Of a DNA stretch of 64,000 nucleotides, positions 1 through 8,852 are shown one piece after another. A program made the position numbers and the translations under genes. The notes beneath the pieces are model-generated. The model was not told where the DNA came from. It was given only the letters and a program-made list of their open reading frames with translations, and did not search any database. The stretch spans positions 1,984,001-2,048,000 of the forward strand of contig NZ_CP080382.1 of assembly GCF_019443425.1 (NCBI RefSeq). Reading direction: 5' to 3'. Source of the stretch: Arthrobacter sp. PAMC25284 (lineage in GTDB: Bacteria > Actinomycetota > Actinomycetes > Actinomycetales > Micrococcaceae). Numbering within the stretch: the stretch's first letter is position 1; the number at the start of each line of letters is the position of its first letter.

Positions 1-90
1 GACGCCGATGACGACGGCGAGAGCCGCGCGACTGGGACGGCGACGTGCAGATGCTTGTTCCGGCGAGCGTTCCGGTGATTGCTCAGACAT
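1..90 (-). CDS. N-terminus of a membrane or secreted protein, cut by the window edge
   Basis: The reverse strand starts at ATG (88-90) after a G-rich ribosome site (GGGGGAA about 4 bases upstream). It reads into a charged cytoplasmic head, rich in Ser, Glu, Pro and Arg, followed by the start of a hydrophobic run (AALAVVIGV). This is the usual layout of an N-terminal signal anchor. Only about 30 residues are inside the window, so the product cannot be named. Confidence 0.55.
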   Translation of the reverse strand, partial: MSEQSPERSPEQASARRRPSRAALAVVIGV

Positions 91-136
91 GATTCCCCCA
101 TCAAGCCGGCGCGACGAGGCCGGAGCTTGAACTCGA

Positions 137-359
137 CTATAAGCGATCCGTGACATACCGCCGGCTATGAGCTTGACCCCGGTCGTAACGTTCAAGGATG
201 GCGTCCCGGAGCCGGACACGGGCATTGGCGACCGAGAAGACCGGGGAGTGCCTCATCCATGAGGCGAGGTCGTCCGGGCCGACGACCGGTTCGTAGCACG
301 ACTCGCAGCAGGTGATGGCCAGGTTCCCGTCGGAATCCTTGAACGTCGGCCCACTACAT
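137..359 (-). pseudogene. Small zinc-type hypothetical protein, start codon out of frame
   Basis: The reverse strand is open for about 73 codons. It has natural-looking composition, a CCESC cysteine cluster and a C-terminal half rich in Arg and Leu ending RRYVTDRL. No ATG, GTG or TTG lies in frame. An ATG at 357-359, with a purine-rich stretch (GGGAGTAAGG) just upstream, is one base out of frame and hits TAG at once. Removing one T after that ATG restores MSGPTFKDSDG and the whole frame. Just upstream, about 12 codons of another reading frame (ending EVIQSVWE, stop at 363-365) look like the tail of a second gene. Either this is a decayed pair of small genes or it contains a one-base error. 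Function unknown. Confidence 0.4.
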
Positions 360-770
360 CCCTTACTCCCAGACGGACTGGATCACCTCGAAGCTGTAAC
401 CGGACTATAAATCCCGCCGGGCCTGCTTTTCGGAGCACCGACGGGCTTCTCTGTGCCCACTTCCCCGGTTCAGGCTGCGATCGGTTTAGTGACCGTGGAC
501 ACCGAGCGCTCACGGGTGAGGATGTTGACGGCGGCCACCAACCGATATGGCCGCTCCCCGAGGCGTGCCTGCACGCGGTCCATGATCCGGAGGTAGATGG
601 TGTGGGAGCCGGCCAGGGCCAGCGCCAGGGCGAAGGAGGTCACGGCGGCCCTGACAGCGTGGTGCCGGGCGTCTCGTAGCGCCATCCCACCCGGAAAGCA
701 GAACAGCCATACTGAGCGCACGTCAGCGGACACCCTGCTCCAAGCGCTGGTCACGCCGGATCCACTTACT

Positions 771-962
771 ATGGCCATCGACTTCCTGAAACGCGAGATC
801 CCACAAGGCTATGCGGCGCCCATAAAAATTGATGAAGGCTCCGCGCATCGCGGCGCCGTGCTCATCGAGAAACTAAATGAGCTCGCATCCCTTCACGGCC
901 AAGGGGAGCTGAGCGATGAAGAATTCGCCGCAGCGAAGGCAGCAGTCATAGTCTCACTATGA
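771..962 (+). CDS. SHOCT-domain small protein
   Basis: 63 residues starting at ATG 771. The C-terminal 30 residues (IEKLNELASLHGQGELSDEEF) have the SHOCT pattern, a short C-terminal oligomerisation helix pair that usually follows a membrane or PH-like domain. Here there is no such partner domain, so the gene is either a stand-alone SHOCT peptide or the 3' remnant of a longer gene. The frame is open further upstream (from 597), but that stretch overlaps a better-looking frame on the other strand and is not convincing. Confidence 0.55.
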   Translation: MAIDFLKREIPQGYAAPIKIDEGSAHRGAVLIEKLNELASLHGQGELSDEEFAAAKAAVIVSL

Positions 963-1096
963 GTCGTGACCACGCCGGTACGGCGGTGACCTGCATTGCT
1001 GCCGTGCGCCATAACTCCGACGACGGAATGTCCGTGATTATCCAGAACCAGTGTGCTTGCCGGCCCTGATGGCGCCAGCTGCTCACGCAGCTAGCC

Positions 1097-3149
1097 CTAG
1101 TCCGGATGACCACCTTCTTCATCCCGCAGGTCCGCGAGCCAGAGAACGCTCGGTTCAAACCAAGCTCCAGAAATGGGTTCCCTATCGAGGTTGAACAGGG
1201 GGTCCACGGCGACTTGCTCGCCTCGAAGAGCGCGACTGGCGACGAGCGAATCGACCTGGTCGTCGTTGGCAAGGATAGCCGTTCCCAGATCTGGTACTTC
1301 GATGCCCGCTGCCTTCCAATTTGCGATCATGTCAGGAAGCCTGAGCGGGTCGGTCAGGACAAAGATGGTGCCTTGGACCATGAACAGCTGGTTGGTGCTC
1401 AGCTCCACCAACGCTAAGAGCGGCGCGTAATAGTTGTGGACCCGCCGCTGGTCGAAGAGAGCTGCCCGCGACAATTCTCGCGGCAGCGCTCGAACGATCT
1501 CGACCGGTGTCCCTTCGGCGCCGGCCATCTTGACTATGGCCGAGTATGTGCCGAACCTCTGAGTCATCGCGCTGACGCAGTACGGGTCCTTCTTCTCCTT
1601 CGCGGCGCGGATACCCTCGTTCATTGTGGAAGCGTCAGCCTGAGCCTGCAACTCAGACAAAGTCTCGACGCCACCCCGCTTGGAGATAAAGTGCTCATTC
1701 CCGTCCGCGTGCTCTAGTACGACGCCCCAGGTTCCAGCTGAGAGATGGGCTCGGCCCGGCTCCCACGCTATCGGCGCCAGCCTGCCCTGCAACTTGGGAC
1801 CCAGACCTTTGAAGACTCCCCGTCCGCCGAGGGCTTCCTTCAGCCATGAGCGGTAATCGAAGTCGCCAAGCATGTCGTGGTGTGCCAACCCCTCAACCGA
1901 GACGACGCCGAGAACGCGGTGTAGCGGTCGCAGACAGCGGTGATGAACAAGACCGACTTCCGGAGTTTCGTTGACTTCATCCACCTCAACGAACGGCGCC
2001 TGGTTCTCGGACACAGGCCGTGCGCACCGCAAGCAAGAAATTATGTCAGGGTTGTCAGCAAGTAGCTGCCGCGCAACCGCCCGATGTTCCTTCACCCCGG
2101 GATCATCCTCACCGGGAGGATCGCCGGGTTGAACGATGAGGATTTCGTCGCCGGCAAGATCGGGAGCAGCCGACAACATGCGCTCCATCCCCATCATGCT
2201 GGCGGCCCGCCGGATTACCTCCTGCTCCTCACCGTTCGGCAGGGTGACGCGGCCATTCTTGAACTGCAAATACATAGCGCCGTTCTCTTTGAACCTATGC
2301 TGCTCCACAAGCACCGTACGTGCGGCGTCCTTGTAGAGGATGACTTCAAGGCCCGTCGGCATGTAGCCATCGAGAGCACTACGGACAGCGGCCGCCGCGC
2401 CGGCTCCTGGGCCAGTGTCGCTTGAAACGGTGAGCACCGGTCCCAGCCTGTTCATCAGTCCAGGGCCTATCGATGCTGAGGCGGTGTTTGGCAAGTGTTA
2501 ACGCGAGCGTGATGAGCTGCTCCCAAGCGGCCGACGCAGACGGCACCCCCCGCGCAGCAAGGACGCTCAGGACCGCTCGCTCTAGAGGTGCCCCGGCCTC
2601 AAGGTCGAGGACCTGGACATGAAGCTTGGCAAGGATCTCGGTTCGCTCGTTTTCGGTGATTTCTTTCTTAGTAAGCGCTTTGAAGTGCCGGTCGATGTGT
2701 GTGTAGGTGGTGTCCCGGACGTTCGCCTCAGTCTTGGTGGAAGGATTTGCTGCGTGGCCACGATTGAGCCGCGCGGCGTCGAAGAGTCGCTTCAGCTCGC
2801 CAGTGATGCGTGATGAAGCGCCGCTGGTAGTCGCGAGAACGTAAGCGTCGGGGCCAGGATCGTTAACATGCTGGCCAACGACTTGGCCGATGACTGATGA
2901 GAACTCCGACTCTGCTTCCGCCGAGAGGTTGATGGTGCGCTTGGCCTGGACGAACGAGCGGCTGTTCCCGGCGGACAGCCTCAGGTCGTCGACGTCATCG
3001 CCGGTCTCGAAATGAACTCGTTCGACCGGCAACGGTTCCGGGAGACCGAGAGCGGTAAGTTCGTTGATCTCGGCGAACATCGAGACCATTGCGAGGGCAC
3101 CGGTCCTTGCCTGGAAGTCGATACCTGAGTTCGTCGCTGCACCACCCAT
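1097..3149 (-). CDS. PD-(D/E)XK nuclease-like defence protein (Cap4/DUF4297-like N-terminus) with zinc-finger middle; one frame break
   Basis: Starts at ATG 3149 with AGGA seven bases upstream. Two frames join if one base is removed from the GGG run at 2463-2465, giving a continuous protein of about 683 residues. The N-terminal 120 residues carry an FETGDDVDD...QAK pattern (about residues 47-70). That fits a PD-(D/E)XK nuclease core of the kind found at the N-terminus of Cap4, DUF4297 and Avs-type effectors. The middle has a treble-clef-like Cys-Cys...His-His-Cys set (CLRCARP and VHHRCLRP, about residues 400-435). The remainder is an unrecognised sensor or regulatory region. A PLD-type nuclease follows upstream in the same orientation, so the two may form one locus. 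The family assignment is by motif only; no ATPase or NTPase motif was seen. Confidence 0.55.
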
Positions 3150-3579
3150 AGAGCCATCCTAGGGACAGGTCGCGGAAAAATTCGCCATAGGGCCACTTGC
3201 CCGACGCGCAAGTCGCTTCAACCATGGCCCCAGCCAAATCCACCCTGCCCTTTAGACTTCATATCGCATCATGCAGCAGGTCTGTTGCATGACAGCGCAA
3301 TAGCCAACGACCTCGTGGGTGTCTATTCGGATGGCAACTCCTTGTTGGACCTGCCAGAGCTTGCCACGGAGTCGGTGGCGCCGCTCGTTCAGCACGTCCT
3401 GAGGCCGTTGCTTTACCGTTCAATTGGATTATCGGTCCGCGGCTCAGCCTCTGTCGCTCATTTCCTAGTCGACCCATTCCGAATTCTTGCCGCCCGTCTG
3501 AGGCTTAAGTCCACTGGCTTTGCACCACTGACTCAGCCAATCTGTCACCTAGGGGATCAATCAGTCCGTGCCAGGGCCA
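3150..3579. other. Intergenic stretch, no gene recognised
   Basis: 430 bases between the start of the Cap4-like gene and the 3' end of the PLD gene. The only open frames are short and have no family resemblance. The end nearest 3149 must hold the promoter or leader of the nuclease gene. Nothing else stands out. Confidence 0.5.
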
Positions 3580-4582
3580 TTAAGAAATGAGTCTCGCCAG
3601 TGAGCGGACCGCGTTTGTGAACTGCTCGAAACTCAACCGAATGTGCCCGTTTTGCAGGCCACGGGTGGTACGGATGAGCTCGTTTGCTTTGAGCCCAAGC
3701 AATTCATCTGGGACAAAGCGTGGCTTGGTGCGGCTCACCCATGGCCAGCGATCCGCCTCATGACCTCGCTCTTCGACGTAATCCTCGGGCAGCTCTTCCG
3801 GCTCTGAGGTCACTTCTACGACGGCGTAGCAATCCCTGTTTTGAGCGCAAATCAGGACCAGGTCCCTAGGCTTAATGCTTGGACGCCCCTTGCCTTTTCC
3901 TTTTTGGGGGCTGCCGAAAAACCACTCGCTGCGCCACTGCTCCAATGCCGGGGCGCCGTACTCGGCCTTCAACCAAAGGGTACGTTCACCATCACGAGCG
4001 TCCAACAAAAGTTGCTCCACAAGGGCCAGCCCGGAAACAGTGTCCGTACCAGCTGCGGAAGGTCTTGCTGCCCGCGTCAGCTGCTGTGCCTGTGCGTGAA
4101 GCTCAGTGAGGTCGTCCGCGGTGATTTCGCGACTCGGCCAACTCTCCATGGCAACCTTGGCGGATTCGACCTGGGGCCGCCCCCAACTCGACACCCAGCT
4201 CCACGTTCGGCGCTGCTGAGCTACCCAGTCCGGCGCCGGTCAGGTTTGCTGATCCTAGGAAGCCCCGCCCACCGACAACAAACGTCTTGGCATGCAATCT
4301 GTCTACATGACTAAGGTGGACACCACCATGCATGAGTGCCGTCAAGCCATCTGTCCGCAAAAACCCGTTAGCCACGGCGCTGGGGTCTAGGCACGTAAAG
4401 AGCTGCCACTTGTACTCCGATCGGCAGGCGACCTGCGCCAACTTCCTGCAGACATCGTAGGACAGGTAGGGACTAGCCAGTAGGACATCTCCGTCGACAC
4501 GTTCGATGGCTTCATATAGCCAATCAGCAGCTTTCGTGTGAACTGCATCATTAATCACGATGATGACCATACTTTGACGCAT
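3580..4582 (-). CDS. PLD-family nuclease fused to an EVE/PUA-like domain; one frame break
   Basis: Reads as one protein of about 333 residues if one base is removed from the CCCCC run at 4180-4184. The N-terminal half is a single-HKD phospholipase D nuclease: RLHAKTFVVGGRGFLGSANLTGAG has the HxK (H97, K99) and the G-S-x-N signature, and single-HKD enzymes act as dimers. The C-terminal half (about residues 205-300) has a KPRDLVLICA...AVVEVTSEPEE...WPWV pattern that resembles EVE/PUA-like folds, which read modified bases or RNA. A PLD nuclease with a modified-base reader would fit a type IV (modification-dependent) restriction enzyme; that is inference. The start could be ATG 4582 or ATG 4570. 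Confidence 0.6.
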
Positions 4583-4793
4583 CTTTAGGGCAGCCATCGC
4601 CACGCCACGCCCTGCACCACATTATCCGCCGCGCTACCGCCCGTAATCGGAAACCGACCGCGCTTGGTCGTGGGCTTGCTCCGCTCGGCACTTGCCCGTT
4701 CTCCAAAACCAAGGTCGGATGGCATCCGCGGCAGGACCAAAAACTAAACACGTAAAAAAGTTGCCTCACAGCAAATGATGCAACCATGAGTTC

Positions 4794-5501
4794 GTGAACA
4801 ACTCCGCAAATCTGAACTTGGAAGCCTCGTCTTCGGCGTTCCCACCAAATTGGTCGACGATGATTCCGGATCTCATAGTGGCGCTAGTCACTGGTGTTGC
4901 AGTAGGTGTAGCGATTCTGATCGTTGAACGGATGTCAGCATCAAAGGCGGAAGAGCGAAAACTCGAGCAACTAGGTACGAGACTTGTGCATCCTCTACTT
5001 CTGGTACTCCAGAGACCTGTGTACTTTCCCAGATATGACCGCATCGGTGACCTTCAGAAAAAGCAACGTGAAGCCTTGAAGATTCTTGAAGACCCGGACC
5101 TGGACGATTGGCACGAGACGAGTCCTACTCCCCTCACCAAGGCCCTTGTGAAGTATCGCAATGCTCTCAGGGATCAGCGGCATGATCGAGAGGACTTGGC
5201 TCAAAGCATTAGAGACTGGGAGCGCATTCACGGCAAGGAACCTAATATTGTGGACTACTCAGAGGCTTGTCTGCTCGACGCGCATGAACAAGCACTTCGG
5301 GACCTTTTCCCCGACAAAGCCGAACGTCAGCGTCTTGCGATTGAGTTTCAGAAAGTTCGAGAACACGGCCATGTGAAGTTACATGCGAGGGCCTTCCGGG
5401 GTGCCCTCGCTCGCTCAGAGAGAGCGCAGCGGGACGCGCATAACGAATTAGTTGCACGGATAAAAGAAACCGCTTCCACTGCACCGCGGCGTGGCCGATA
5501 A
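4794..5501 (+). CDS. Single-pass membrane protein with long charged coiled-coil tail
   Basis: 235 residues from GTG 4794 (an in-frame ATG about 22 codons later is also possible). Residues 23-45 form one hydrophobic span (MIPDLIVALVTGVAVGVAIL). The rest is soluble, charged and helical (KAEERKLEQL, KKQREALKIL, ALRDQRHDRED), ending in a basic tail. No known domain recognised. It is divergent from the PLD nuclease gene with about 210 bases between. Membrane partners are common next to defence nucleases, but a functional link here is only a suggestion. Confidence 0.6.
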   Translation: MNNSANLNLEASSSAFPPNWSTMIPDLIVALVTGVAVGVAILIVERMSASKAEERKLEQLGTRLVHPLLLVLQRPVYFPRYDRIGDLQKKQREALKILEDPDLDDWHETSPTPLTKALVKYRNALRDQRHDREDLAQSIRDWERIHGKEPNIVDYSEACLLDAHEQALRDLFPDKAERQRLAIEFQKVREHGHVKLHARAFRGALARSERAQRDAHNELVARIKETASTAPRRGR

Positions 5502-6130
5502 TCAAACCCCTGAACCTCCCCCTTCACGCGCGAACATAGCGTGCCGTTGTAAGAGATGACAGACAACGTGCCGGCCCGGGGTGCGCCCTCCCGTGTCGCA
5601 GCCGTTGGGGAGCAGCCAGCGGCTGACCCGGTATCTCAAACCCGGCACGGTTCACAGCGCTTGCGGTGTAGGAGAACATAGCCAGAGCCTACGCTCCCGG
5701 CTCGGACAACGCGCGAAATGAGACACCGGCTAAACCTTCGCAGAACGTGCGCGGAATTACAGTGGGTAGGGTCCTGGCAAGTCTGAGAGCCTCTCGGTGA
5801 GAGCCCAAAACTCAGACCATGTCGGGCAACCAATCTCTGGGTCAGGTCAACGAGTCAACAAAACCGGGGCAGTTCCCTGCGGCGCCCTGTATGTTCAGTC
5901 CGGAGTTTCCTTGAGGACATAGCGGACGACAATAGGAAACAGACTTAGGGGACACTTTGACCCCCTCCGCCGTGTGAGCGTATCTGTCAGTAAGTGACTG
6001 TGTCCTGACCTAGAGTTTGCGAGACTCTACGACACGGGTGGAGATGATGGCTCGGGAACCCGGCGGATGCGCCCTTACCTAGCGCGCGATGGCGGTTCTG
6101 GCTGCGGACCTGCAGCAACTCGGGTCCGCG
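5502..6130. other. Intergenic region holding one copy of an interspersed repeat
   Basis: No convincing gene in about 630 bases. At about 5843-5879 there is a stretch (CAGGTCAACGAGTCAACAAAA then CCGGGGCAGTTCCCT) that recurs with few changes at about 21819-21855. The remainder has only shadow frames. Confidence 0.4.
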
Positions 6131-6158
6131 TGACGTACGCGCGGTACTTGACGTACGT
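6131..6158 (+). promoter_or_regulatory. Promoter/operator of the toxin-antitoxin operon
   Basis: TGACGTACG occurs twice, at 6131 and 6149, 18 bases apart, and a GTAC-GCGCG-GTAC palindrome joins them. The second copy is preceded by T, giving a TTGACG -35-like hexamer about 20 bases from the antitoxin ATG. Repeated palindromes overlapping the promoter are the usual autoregulatory arrangement of antitoxins. The -10 is not obvious. Confidence 0.45.
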
Positions 6159-6173
6159 GGAATAATTGTGGAT

Positions 6174-6602
6174 ATGAACACTCCGACTCGCGACCGCCAC
6201 TCAATTGGTTTCACCGCGGCCCGCAACCAGCTGAAGTCCATTCTGGATACCAGCGACAAGGGCGGGCTCACCCTCGTGTGCCGCGGCTCCGGGTCGGCTG
6301 CCGTAGTGAACAGTGAAATGTTCCGCACCTTCCTCATCTCAACGGTGCGCCCCGAGGTCCGGGTCGTGCATGAGGACGGGGCGTGGGCAGCATTCATGCC
6401 AGGTCTGCCGTTCGCGGCCGAGGGCACCACCCTTGACGAAGCCGTGACGGACCTCATCGATGCCCTGCGGGACTACGCGGACGACTGGCAGGACCACCTG
6501 CATACGGCATCGAACCACATCGGGAACTGGCCGCTGGTGCAGCTCATTGCCGCCTCCTCGGATGAGCAGCTCACCGACTGGCTCACCGGCGCGGCCACAT
6601 GA
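6174..6602 (+). CDS. Antitoxin, Phd/HicB-like
   Basis: About 142 residues. The N-terminal half (FTAARNQLKSILD...GGLTLVCRGSGSAAVVNSEMF) resembles the DNA-binding and dimerisation part of Phd/YefM-type antitoxins. The C-terminal half (AAFMPGLPFAAEGTTLDEAVTDLIDALRDYAD) resembles HicB-type neutralising folds. Its stop overlaps the ATG of the next gene (ATGA at 6599-6602), so the two are translationally coupled. ATG 6174 is preferred over the in-frame GTG at 6168. No strong ribosome site is visible and the leader is very short. Expected role: neutralises the downstream toxin and represses the operon. Confidence 0.75.
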   Translation: MNTPTRDRHSIGFTAARNQLKSILDTSDKGGLTLVCRGSGSAAVVNSEMFRTFLISTVRPEVRVVHEDGAWAAFMPGLPFAAEGTTLDEAVTDLIDALRDYADDWQDHLHTASNHIGNWPLVQLIAASSDEQLTDWLTGAAT

Positions 6603-7039
6603 GTGCCGGATCCCCCCGAGGCACCAGGGACGACCATGAGAGGTTCTGTACCCACGAAGACTGGAAGGTAGTGAAGAACGCCCGCGGCAAAGCGGTCACG
6701 CACCACGCCACCTACGAACTGGTGCTCCACGACGGGCGGACTCTACGCACACGCATCTCCCGGCCCGTGGACCGGACCACCTACGGTCCGTCCATCTGGG
6801 GTGCGATCCTAAAAGATCAGCTGGAAGTGACCGGCGACCAGTTCTGGGCGTGTGTGAACCACAATCAGCTTCCCGACCGGGGGGCACCGGAGATGCCGGA
6901 TGAGGCGCTGCCGTTGCAACTGGTCCACCAACTAATCCACACGGTCGGGATTCCGGAAGCTCGCGTTGGTGCGATGTCCAAGGAAGAAGCAATCGAATCA
7001 CTGACAACTTACTGGTCGACCTGGCGGCCGAAAGGCTGA
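6599..7039 (+). CDS. Toxin of TA pair, 'cytotoxic translational repressor' family
   Basis: 146 residues. The blocks FCTHEDWKVVKNARGKAVTHHATYEL, LRTRISRPVDRTTYGP and DQFWACVNH are typical of actinobacterial proteins annotated as cytotoxic translational repressors of toxin-antitoxin stability systems, which resemble HicA-type RNA-binding folds. It is the second gene of a coupled pair (ATGA overlap). The catalytic mechanism of this family is not established. The gene is intact, so this TA locus is probably functional. Confidence 0.75.
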   Translation: MSAGSPRGTRDDHERFCTHEDWKVVKNARGKAVTHHATYELVLHDGRTLRTRISRPVDRTTYGPSIWGAILKDQLEVTGDQFWACVNHNQLPDRGAPEMPDEALPLQLVHQLIHTVGIPEARVGAMSKEEAIESLTTYWSTWRPKG

Positions 7040-7217
7040 ACCGGCAACTCATTCTGCATTTGACAGGAGCCAGCGCCTTCCGGCGTGGGAGTGGTCTAGG
7101 ACCACGTGTCGACTAGGACGATTTGTGCCAGATGTGGCTCAATTTCCCATTGTGGATCTATGTGCCAGATATGACGCATGGCCCGCGCCGATGGCACGTC
7201 CCTGAAATCACCAGCAT

Positions 7218-7850
7218 CTAGAGCCCTGTCTGGCTGACCCCGTACTGGGCCTGCTCCGGGGTGTAGCCCTCATAGATGAGCTGATCGATCAGCCCGGCCC
7301 GCGAGAAGCCCATCATGTCGAGGTAGTTCTTGGCGGCCTTGGCAGCCTGCGCGTTCCAGTCGACCGTTACCCGGTCCACCGCCCAGGTCGCGTCCACGGT
7401 CGAGTATTTCTCGTACTCCAGCTGCTGGATCAGCCCGGGCCGGGAGAAGGGCATGACGTTGAGGTAGTTTCGTGCGGAGCGGAGGGCGCTCTGCTGGCTG
7501 ACCGTCCCCGCGGCCGCCTTGGCAGCAGCCTCGGCCTCGGCCTTAGCTTTCGCAGCTGCCTCCGCCTCGGCGGCAGCTTGTGCCGCTGCGGCTGCATCTG
7601 CTTCGGCTTTAGCTTTCGCTGCGGCTTCCGCGTCAGCCTTTGCCTTGGCGGAAGCTTCGGCGTCGGCACTGGCTTTCGCGGCGGCTGATGCGGAGGCGCT
7701 GGCCCTTGTCGCGGCATCGGCTGCGGAGGAGCGGGGGGACGCGGACGCAGTGGATGATGACGTCCCGGCCGCGGTCGCCGTTTCCGTTGCGGGGGACGAG
7801 CAGCCCGCGAGCAGCAGCATCGTGCAGGTCATCAGGGCAATCTTCTTCAT
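7218..7850 (-). CDS. Ltp-family surface lipoprotein (superinfection-exclusion type)
   Basis: 210 residues from ATG 7850 with a GGGGGA site about 7 bases upstream. It has a lipoprotein signal peptide (KKIALMTCTMLLLAGC, lipobox LAGC) and a low-complexity Ala/Lys/Glu helical rod (about residues 50-118) built of AKAKAEA repeats. Two C-terminal repeats follow: SALRSARNYLNVMPFSRPGLIQQL and KAAKNYLDMMGFSRAGLIDQL. These match the 'host cell surface-exposed lipoprotein' repeat (PF07553). In phage TP-J34 of Streptococcus thermophilus, Ltp with these repeats blocks phage DNA injection. A similar anti-phage role here is plausible but inferred. Confidence 0.8.
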   Translation of the reverse strand: MKKIALMTCTMLLLAGCSSPATETATAAGTSSSTASASPRSSAADAATRASASASAAAKASADAEASAKAKADAEAAAKAKAEADAAAAAQAAAEAEAAAKAKAEAEAAAKAAAGTVSQQSALRSARNYLNVMPFSRPGLIQQLEYEKYSTVDATWAVDRVTVDWNAQAAKAAKNYLDMMGFSRAGLIDQLIYEGYTPEQAQYGVSQTGL

Positions 7851-8048
7851 CAACAATCCCCCAGCTAGTTGTCAGCAGACACCGGCACGGTTCCGTGGCG
7901 CCCGGTCACACGCAGCGCCAAACCCCGCGCGAGTGTGAACACTTTACGCGCCACGAATTCTTCGTCATAGGGCCGCGCCGACGAAACAACGGAAGATTTT
8001 GCACCGTAGCCTGGTGTGCTCGACTCTAATGGCCCCTAGACTCGCGCC

Positions 8049-8372
8049 ATGGACACCAGCACTCCGGATTTTGCCGAACTCCGAGAGGCCATCACCCGGC
8101 TCCTGAGCGCGTACGACCTGTCCGGCGTCATGGAGCACGGTGCGCCGGCCGACGAATACGACCCCGAGATGGAAGACCTTGCCCGGTTCATGGCTGCCGG
8201 CGGGACCGTCACCCCGGACGTCGTCGCCACGGTCTGGCACAAATGGTTCGGCAACCCCGCCGAGGCCCGCCCGGAGCCCACCCCCGCGATGGCAGCCCTG
8301 GCCGCGGACCTGCAGGGCATTGAACGAAGCACGGATTGGCCGGCGCCAGGAAATGGGCCGAAGGTCGTCTAG
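8049..8372 (+). CDS. Conserved hypothetical protein
   Basis: 107 residues, acidic, starting at ATG 8049. A helical N-terminal region ([17 protein letters not shown]) is followed by a segment on the theme [27 protein letters not shown], reminiscent of small DUF1871-like proteins that measure a minimal dose of charge but have no known activity. Its end overlaps the 3' end of the opposite-strand yoeB remnant by a few bases. No function proposed. Confidence 0.6.
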   Translation: MDTSTPDFAELREAITRLLSAYDLSGVMEHGAPADEYDPEMEDLARFMAAGGTVTPDVVATVWHKWFGNPAEARPEPTPAMAALAADLQGIERSTDWPAPGNGPKVV

Positions 8373-8574
8373 TAGTGGTGGCGTGCGGCGATAATGACGA
8401 GCTGGTCCGGTTCGGCGGCATAGACGAGACGGTGCTCATCGTTGATTCGCCGTGACCAGTATCCGGAAAGCTGATGCTTGAGCGCCTCCGGCTTACCGAT
8501 GCCATCGAAGGGGTCGCGCTGACGGTTCAATAAACGCTGTCCTGCCACGCCTTGTCGGTGAAGAGGATGTTCAT
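8369..8574 (-). pseudogene. yoeB: YoeB toxin remnant with internal deletion
   Basis: Starts at ATG 8574, overlapping the antitoxin stop (ATGA). The first 15 codons read [15 protein letters not shown], the normal YoeB start, then hit TGA. The C-terminal part continues in another frame as [15 protein letters not shown]...[14 protein letters not shown], the normal YoeB active-site end. The roughly 16-19 residues that join these blocks in the family (the Trp plus the helix ending in LI-x-DI) are missing. This is therefore a real internal deletion with frameshift, unlike the one-base breaks elsewhere in the window. The toxin should be inactive. Confidence 0.8.
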
Positions 8575-8816
8575 TCAGCCAGTTCTCGCACCGTGGCGGT
8601 CCCCGCGCGGTGCTGGGCGATGCTTTCGAGCAGGTGGGCTGCATTCGCGGGAGTCCGCAAAAGGTAGGCCGTTTCCTCCAGCGCTTCGTAATCGGCCAGC
8701 GACATCAGAACGGCGCTGCCCTTCTTGGACACAATTTCGATGGCTGTGTGGTCGGCATTGACCTGCTCAATGAGCGGGAACAGTTCGGCCCTGGCTTTTG
8801 AGGCGGTGATCGCCAC
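8571..8816 (-). CDS. yefM: YefM antitoxin
   Basis: 81 residues from GTG 8816 with AGGAG six bases upstream. The sequence [28 protein letters not shown] and [18 protein letters not shown] is the classic YefM/Phd fold. The C-terminal helix binds YoeB. Its partner is deleted, so the antitoxin is now an orphan and may act only as a repressor or as an anti-toxin for a related toxin elsewhere. Confidence 0.9.
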   Translation of the reverse strand: MAITASKARAELFPLIEQVNADHTAIEIVSKKGSAVLMSLADYEALEETAYLLRTPANAAHLLESIAQHRAGTATVRELAE

Positions 8817-8832
8817 GATAACTCCTCGGTTG

Positions 8833-8847
8833 GTACAACATATCGTA
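8833..8847 (-). promoter_or_regulatory. Probable YefM operator
   Basis: Two GTAC half-sites 7 bases apart (GTAC at 8833-8836 and 8844-8847) sit 17-31 bases upstream of the yefM start. YefM proteins bind TGTACA-type repeats over their own promoter, so this is the expected spot. Confidence 0.45.
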
Positions 8848-8852
8848 CTGCT

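Noticed and set aside
470..778. Reverse-strand ORF of 102 residues overlapping the SHOCT gene
   Set aside because: Composition is partly natural (HTIYLRIMDRVQARLGERP), but it has no ribosome site or family match and overlaps the better-supported SHOCT gene.
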